Shown here: piece by piece, positions 15,447 through 18,045 of the stretch
How positions within the stretch are numbered: position 1 is the stretch's first letter
Layout: each line of letters opens with the position of its first letter
Source: Verrucomicrobiales bacterium
GTDB taxonomy: Bacteria; Verrucomicrobiota; Verrucomicrobiae; Limisphaerales; UBA9464
Assembly: GCA_005789375.1 (NCBI GenBank)
Contig: SXXZ01000079.1
Span: 1-18,045, forward strand
Length of the DNA: 18,045 nucleotides
Direction: 5' to 3'
Made by a program: the position numbers and the translations under genes
Notes under the pieces: model-generated
The model's database searches: none
What the model was told of the DNA's origin: nothing
The model's input: the letters and a program-made list of their open reading frames with translations, nothing else

Positions 15447-16895
15447 ATGAACCGTCTGGCTCAACTCGATCACCGGTACGTCTGGCATCCGTTCACTCAG
15501 ATGCAGGACTGGTTGCGCACCGAGCCCATCGTGTTGGTCGAAGGGAAGGGGGCGGTCTTGCGCGATGTGAAGGGTCGGGAGTATCTCGATGCCAACGCAT
15601 CGATTTGGACCAACCTTCATGGTCACCGGAATCCCCGCATAGACGCGGCCATTCGACGTCAGCTGGACCGGGTGGCGCACACATCCGCCCTGGGGCTTGC
15701 CAGTGGTCCTGCAGCGGAGTTGGCTGAGCAATTGGTGCGACTGGCGCGGGGACCGAAGGGTCAGCCTCGGCTTGCGAAAGTCTTCTATTCTGACGATGGC
15801 TCCACGGCGGTTGAGGCGGCACTCAAGCTGGCTGCTGAGCACACGCGCCGCTGCGGGTTGGTCCGCAAACCGCGCTTTATATCGGTGAAGGGCGCGTACC
15901 ATGGCGACACGATCGGGGCCGTCAGTGTGGGGCAAATTGATTTGTTCCATCGGACGTGGTCGTCCCTGTTGTTTCCCACGGAGTCGGTTCCCGCGCCCGG
16001 GTGCTACCGGTGTCCCTTCAATCGAGCCCGACCTGAGCGCGCAGATGCTCGGACCTACCGGAGTTGCCAGTGGGAGTGCGTGTCGGGCGTCGAGAAGGCG
16101 TTCGATCAGGCCCGCGCCCGGGCTCGGCCATTTTCGGCCTTGGTCGTCGAGCCGCGGATGCAAGGCGCAGCCGGAATGATCGCTCACCCCGAGGGTTGGC
16201 TGGCGCGTGTGGCCGAGATCGCTCGCGGCCACGGGACCTTGCTCATTGCCGATGAGGTGATGACTGGCTTCGGACGCACCGGCGTGGGCTCCCAGAGCGG
16301 AGACCGCTTCCATGCCTTCGCCACCCAGCACGAGGGCGTGGTGCCGGACCTCTTGGCTTTGGCCAAGGGACTAACCGGCGGATACTTGCCCATGGCTGCC
16401 ACGCTCACGACGCAAGCCATCTTCGATTCGTTTCTCGGTGACTACGCCGATTTTAGGACCTTCTTTCACGGCCATAGCTACACGGGCAATGCCTTAGGTG
16501 CGGCCGCCTCCTTGGCTAGTGTGGGATTGCTGTCGGCCCCGGCCGGGGTACGTCGCCGTCGGGCCCTCGAGGTGGCATTCCAGACTGAGTTGGAAATCCT
16601 CTGGCGACACCCGAACGTGGGTGACGTGCGCCGAGTGGGACTGGTTGCCGGCATCGAACTGGTCCGCGATTGGCGCCAGCGCACCCCATTCCGGCTGGAG
16701 GAGCGGGCGGGTATCCGCATTTGCGAAGCCATGGCCCGTCGGGGTGTGCTCACCCGACCCATTGGCAACGTGATCGCCTTGATGCCGCCTTACTGCACCA
16801 CCCGGACCCAATTGCGCCGGATGGTGTCGGCCTTGGCCGAATCTCTGGAGGAAGTCTTCCCGCCGCCATCAACCCTTTCCGCTCCGGGGTCTTGA
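15447..16895 (+). CDS. bioA: adenosylmethionine-8-amino-7-oxononanoate aminotransferase BioA
   Basis: BioA moves the amino group of S-adenosylmethionine (lysine in some Gram-positive forms) to KAPA to give 7,8-diaminopelargonate. The 482-residue class-III aminotransferase opens with the BioA hallmark HRYVWHPFTQMQDW, followed by YLDANASIWTNLHGH, FYSDDGSTAVEAALKLA, GAYHGDTIGAVSVG, DEVMTGFGRTG and the PLP lysine Lys307 in LALAKGLTGGYLP. It is about 50 residues longer than E. coli BioA, partly through a middle segment with four cysteines (Cys186, Cys189, Cys207, Cys211; CYRCPF then CQWEC), a feature I associate with Bacillus-type BioA. GAAGGA sits 7 nt before the ATG, which decides the start over an in-frame ATG at 15405 inside bioF. 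bioB, bioD and bioC are not in the window. Confidence 0.93.
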   Translation: MNRLAQLDHRYVWHPFTQMQDWLRTEPIVLVEGKGAVLRDVKGREYLDANASIWTNLHGHRNPRIDAAIRRQLDRVAHTSALGLASGPAAELAEQLVRLARGPKGQPRLAKVFYSDDGSTAVEAALKLAAEHTRRCGLVRKPRFISVKGAYHGDTIGAVSVGQIDLFHRTWSSLLFPTESVPAPGCYRCPFNRARPERADARTYRSCQWECVSGVEKAFDQARARARPFSALVVEPRMQGAAGMIAHPEGWLARVAEIARGHGTLLIADEVMTGFGRTGVGSQSGDRFHAFATQHEGVVPDLLALAKGLTGGYLPMAATLTTQAIFDSFLGDYADFRTFFHGHSYTGNALGAAASLASVGLLSAPAGVRRRRALEVAFQTELEILWRHPNVGDVRRVGLVAGIELVRDWRQRTPFRLEERAGIRICEAMARRGVLTRPIGNVIALMPPYCTTRTQLRRMVSALAESLEEVFPPPSTLSAPGS

Positions 16896-16968
16896 CGCGG
16901 CTGCACTTTTGCAACGGACTCGCTCGGACGATCCTGCTTCGGAGTCCCTGCTCCGATCCTCACGGACC

Positions 16969-18045
16969 ATGAACTTTGCTGACCTGCGTTTCTGGGAATG
17001 CCTGCTGGCCGCCTTGTTGGTGGCCGCGGGATTCCGCAGTGCATTTCGTGGTGCGGCGGCGGTCCGCGACGGTCGTTTCGATCGCTGGTTCTTGTTGATC
17101 CTCGGATTGATCCTGCTGGGCCTGGTGAGTTGGCTGACCTTCGTGATCCACCTGGGCGTGGCGGTGTTCACGTTTGCGTGCGTGGCCTGGGGTTCCCGGC
17201 GGCCTGCCGCGCACGGGCGTTGGATCCTAGCGGCGGTGGTGCCGCTGCAACTGCTCCCGCTTTTGTATTACAAGTACGCCGATTTTCTTTGGCGAGACGT
17301 CTGGGGCGGCGCGGGTTCGTGGACAGGGACGGTGGCTATTCCCGCGGGCATTTCGTTTTACACGTTCCAGTTGGTGGGCTTCGCCGTGGACACGCTCATT
17401 CGTCGCGAGCCATTGCCTCGCTGGTTCGACTTCCTGAATTTTGCCGGATTCTTCCCGCAAATTGTGGCCGGTCCCATCGAGCGCCGCGAAGCCTTGCTGC
17501 CGCAAATCGAGGGGTTTCGGCTGAGATGGTCGGCCGCCGATATTGATGCCGGATTCCGCTGGATGGCGCTAGGGCTCTTCTTCAAGTTTGCCTTGGCCGA
17601 TAATTTGGCCGCGCAGTTTCATCGGGGACCCAGCACCAATGCTTACCAGATCTGGCTGGCCAATGGGATTTTTGGCCTGCGCATTTACTACGACTTCGCC
17701 GGCTACAGCCTCATTGCCGTGGGCATTGCCCGGTGCCTGGGAATCCGGTTGTCGCTCAATTTTCTGAGCCCTTATTGCGCCACGGGCCCGGCGGAGTTCT
17801 GGCGTCGATGGCATGTCACTTTGAGCCAATGGTTCCGGGATTACATTTACGTTCCGCTGGGCGGCGGTCGTGGTCGGGGCTGGGCGTTCAACGTGGCCGT
17901 GGTGTTCCTCGTTTCGGGCATTTGGCATGGGGCTGGTTGGAACTTCGTCCTCTGGGGCGGGTTGCATGCGCTTTGGTTGATTGCCGCCCGGTTCACCGCC
18001 CGGGTGAGCGTCCCGGCACCGTTGGGCTGGTTGGGCACGGTGATC
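16969..18045 (+). CDS. MBOAT O-acyltransferase (AlgI/DltB type), 3' end outside window
   Basis: The frame is open for 359 codons to the last base with no stop. It encodes a polytopic membrane protein starting MNFADLRFWECLLAALLVAA. Family signatures are clear: PAGISFYTFQLVGFAVDT (typical of AlgI), FLNFAGFFPQIVAGPIER, YYDFAGYSLIAVGIARCLG, FWRRWHVTLSQWFRDYIYVPLGG (His282; given as FWRRWHVTLSQW and FRDYIYVPLGG) and SGIWHGAGWNFVLWGGLHAL with the putative catalytic His320, close in position to the active-site His of AlgI. Such proteins transfer acetyl groups across the membrane onto exopolysaccharide or other glycans, usually with an AlgJ/AlgX-like partner encoded next, which would lie beyond the window. 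It begins 73 bp after bioA with no obvious Shine-Dalgarno; functionally it is unrelated to biotin and may instead serve the polysaccharide made by the first genes of the window. Confidence 0.92.
   Translation, partial: MNFADLRFWECLLAALLVAAGFRSAFRGAAAVRDGRFDRWFLLILGLILLGLVSWLTFVIHLGVAVFTFACVAWGSRRPAAHGRWILAAVVPLQLLPLLYYKYADFLWRDVWGGAGSWTGTVAIPAGISFYTFQLVGFAVDTLIRREPLPRWFDFLNFAGFFPQIVAGPIERREALLPQIEGFRLRWSAADIDAGFRWMALGLFFKFALADNLAAQFHRGPSTNAYQIWLANGIFGLRIYYDFAGYSLIAVGIARCLGIRLSLNFLSPYCATGPAEFWRRWHVTLSQWFRDYIYVPLGGGRGRGWAFNVAVVFLVSGIWHGAGWNFVLWGGLHALWLIAARFTARVSVPAPLGWLGTVI

Noticed and set aside
16916..16947. GGACTC/GAGTCC inverted repeat after bioA as a terminator
   Set aside because: Only six pairs, poor inner pairing and no following T tract.
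1..18045. CRISPR arrays, tRNA or rRNA genes, transposases, prophage genes
   Set aside because: No regularly spaced direct repeats, cloverleaf or rRNA-like sequence, and no transposase, integrase or phage protein motif was seen on either strand.

Overview
The window is a GC-rich bacterial chromosome segment carrying about twelve protein genes and no RNA genes that I could find. Gene content and style (Wzc-type kinase with a tyrosine-rich tail, lipoprotein exporter, metal RND efflux with a small membrane protein in front, short interspersed palindromes) suggest a Gram-negative member of the Planctomycetota-Verrucomicrobiota-Chlamydiota superphylum, most likely Verrucomicrobiota. That placement is inference from overall resemblance. 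No marker gene here settles it.

Region 1 (1-2495, + strand): the 3' part of a polysaccharide co-polymerase / BY-kinase (Wzc-like), a Wza-like polysaccharide export lipoprotein starting at a TTG that overlaps the kinase stop, and a small tail-anchored FHA protein whose phosphothreonine-binding loop looks degenerate. Region 2 (2496-2910): a gene-free stretch between convergent genes, with a tandem 12-mer, a candidate terminator hairpin and a ~200-bp imperfect palindromic element containing a perfect 15-bp stem. Region 3 (6298 down to 2911, - strand): a 40-codon remnant of a TerC membrane protein whose stop overlaps the start of recJ, then recJ, then a 489-aa protein with a convincing di-iron ferritin-like ligand pattern that I cannot name.

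Region 4 (6563-11689, + strand): a metal-efflux locus made of a His-containing one-TM protein, a TolC/CzcC-like outer-membrane protein and a CzcA-type RND pump fused by an ATGA overlap. The periplasmic adaptor (CzcB/CusB) normally found with these is absent from the window. Region 5 (11765-16895, + strand): a tightly packed run of short ribosome hibernation factor, amidohydrolase (nucleoside deaminase type), FabG-like SDR, bioF and bioA. The last two catalyse consecutive steps of biotin synthesis, and the SDR may help make or trim the pimeloyl precursor. Region 6 (16969 to the end): the 5' part of an MBOAT O-acyltransferase (AlgI-like), which runs off the window with no stop.

The best leads for something undescribed are the double-bundle di-iron protein next to recJ, the TerC remnant coupled to recJ by a TTGA overlap, and the adaptor-less metal RND operon with its small His-rich partner.
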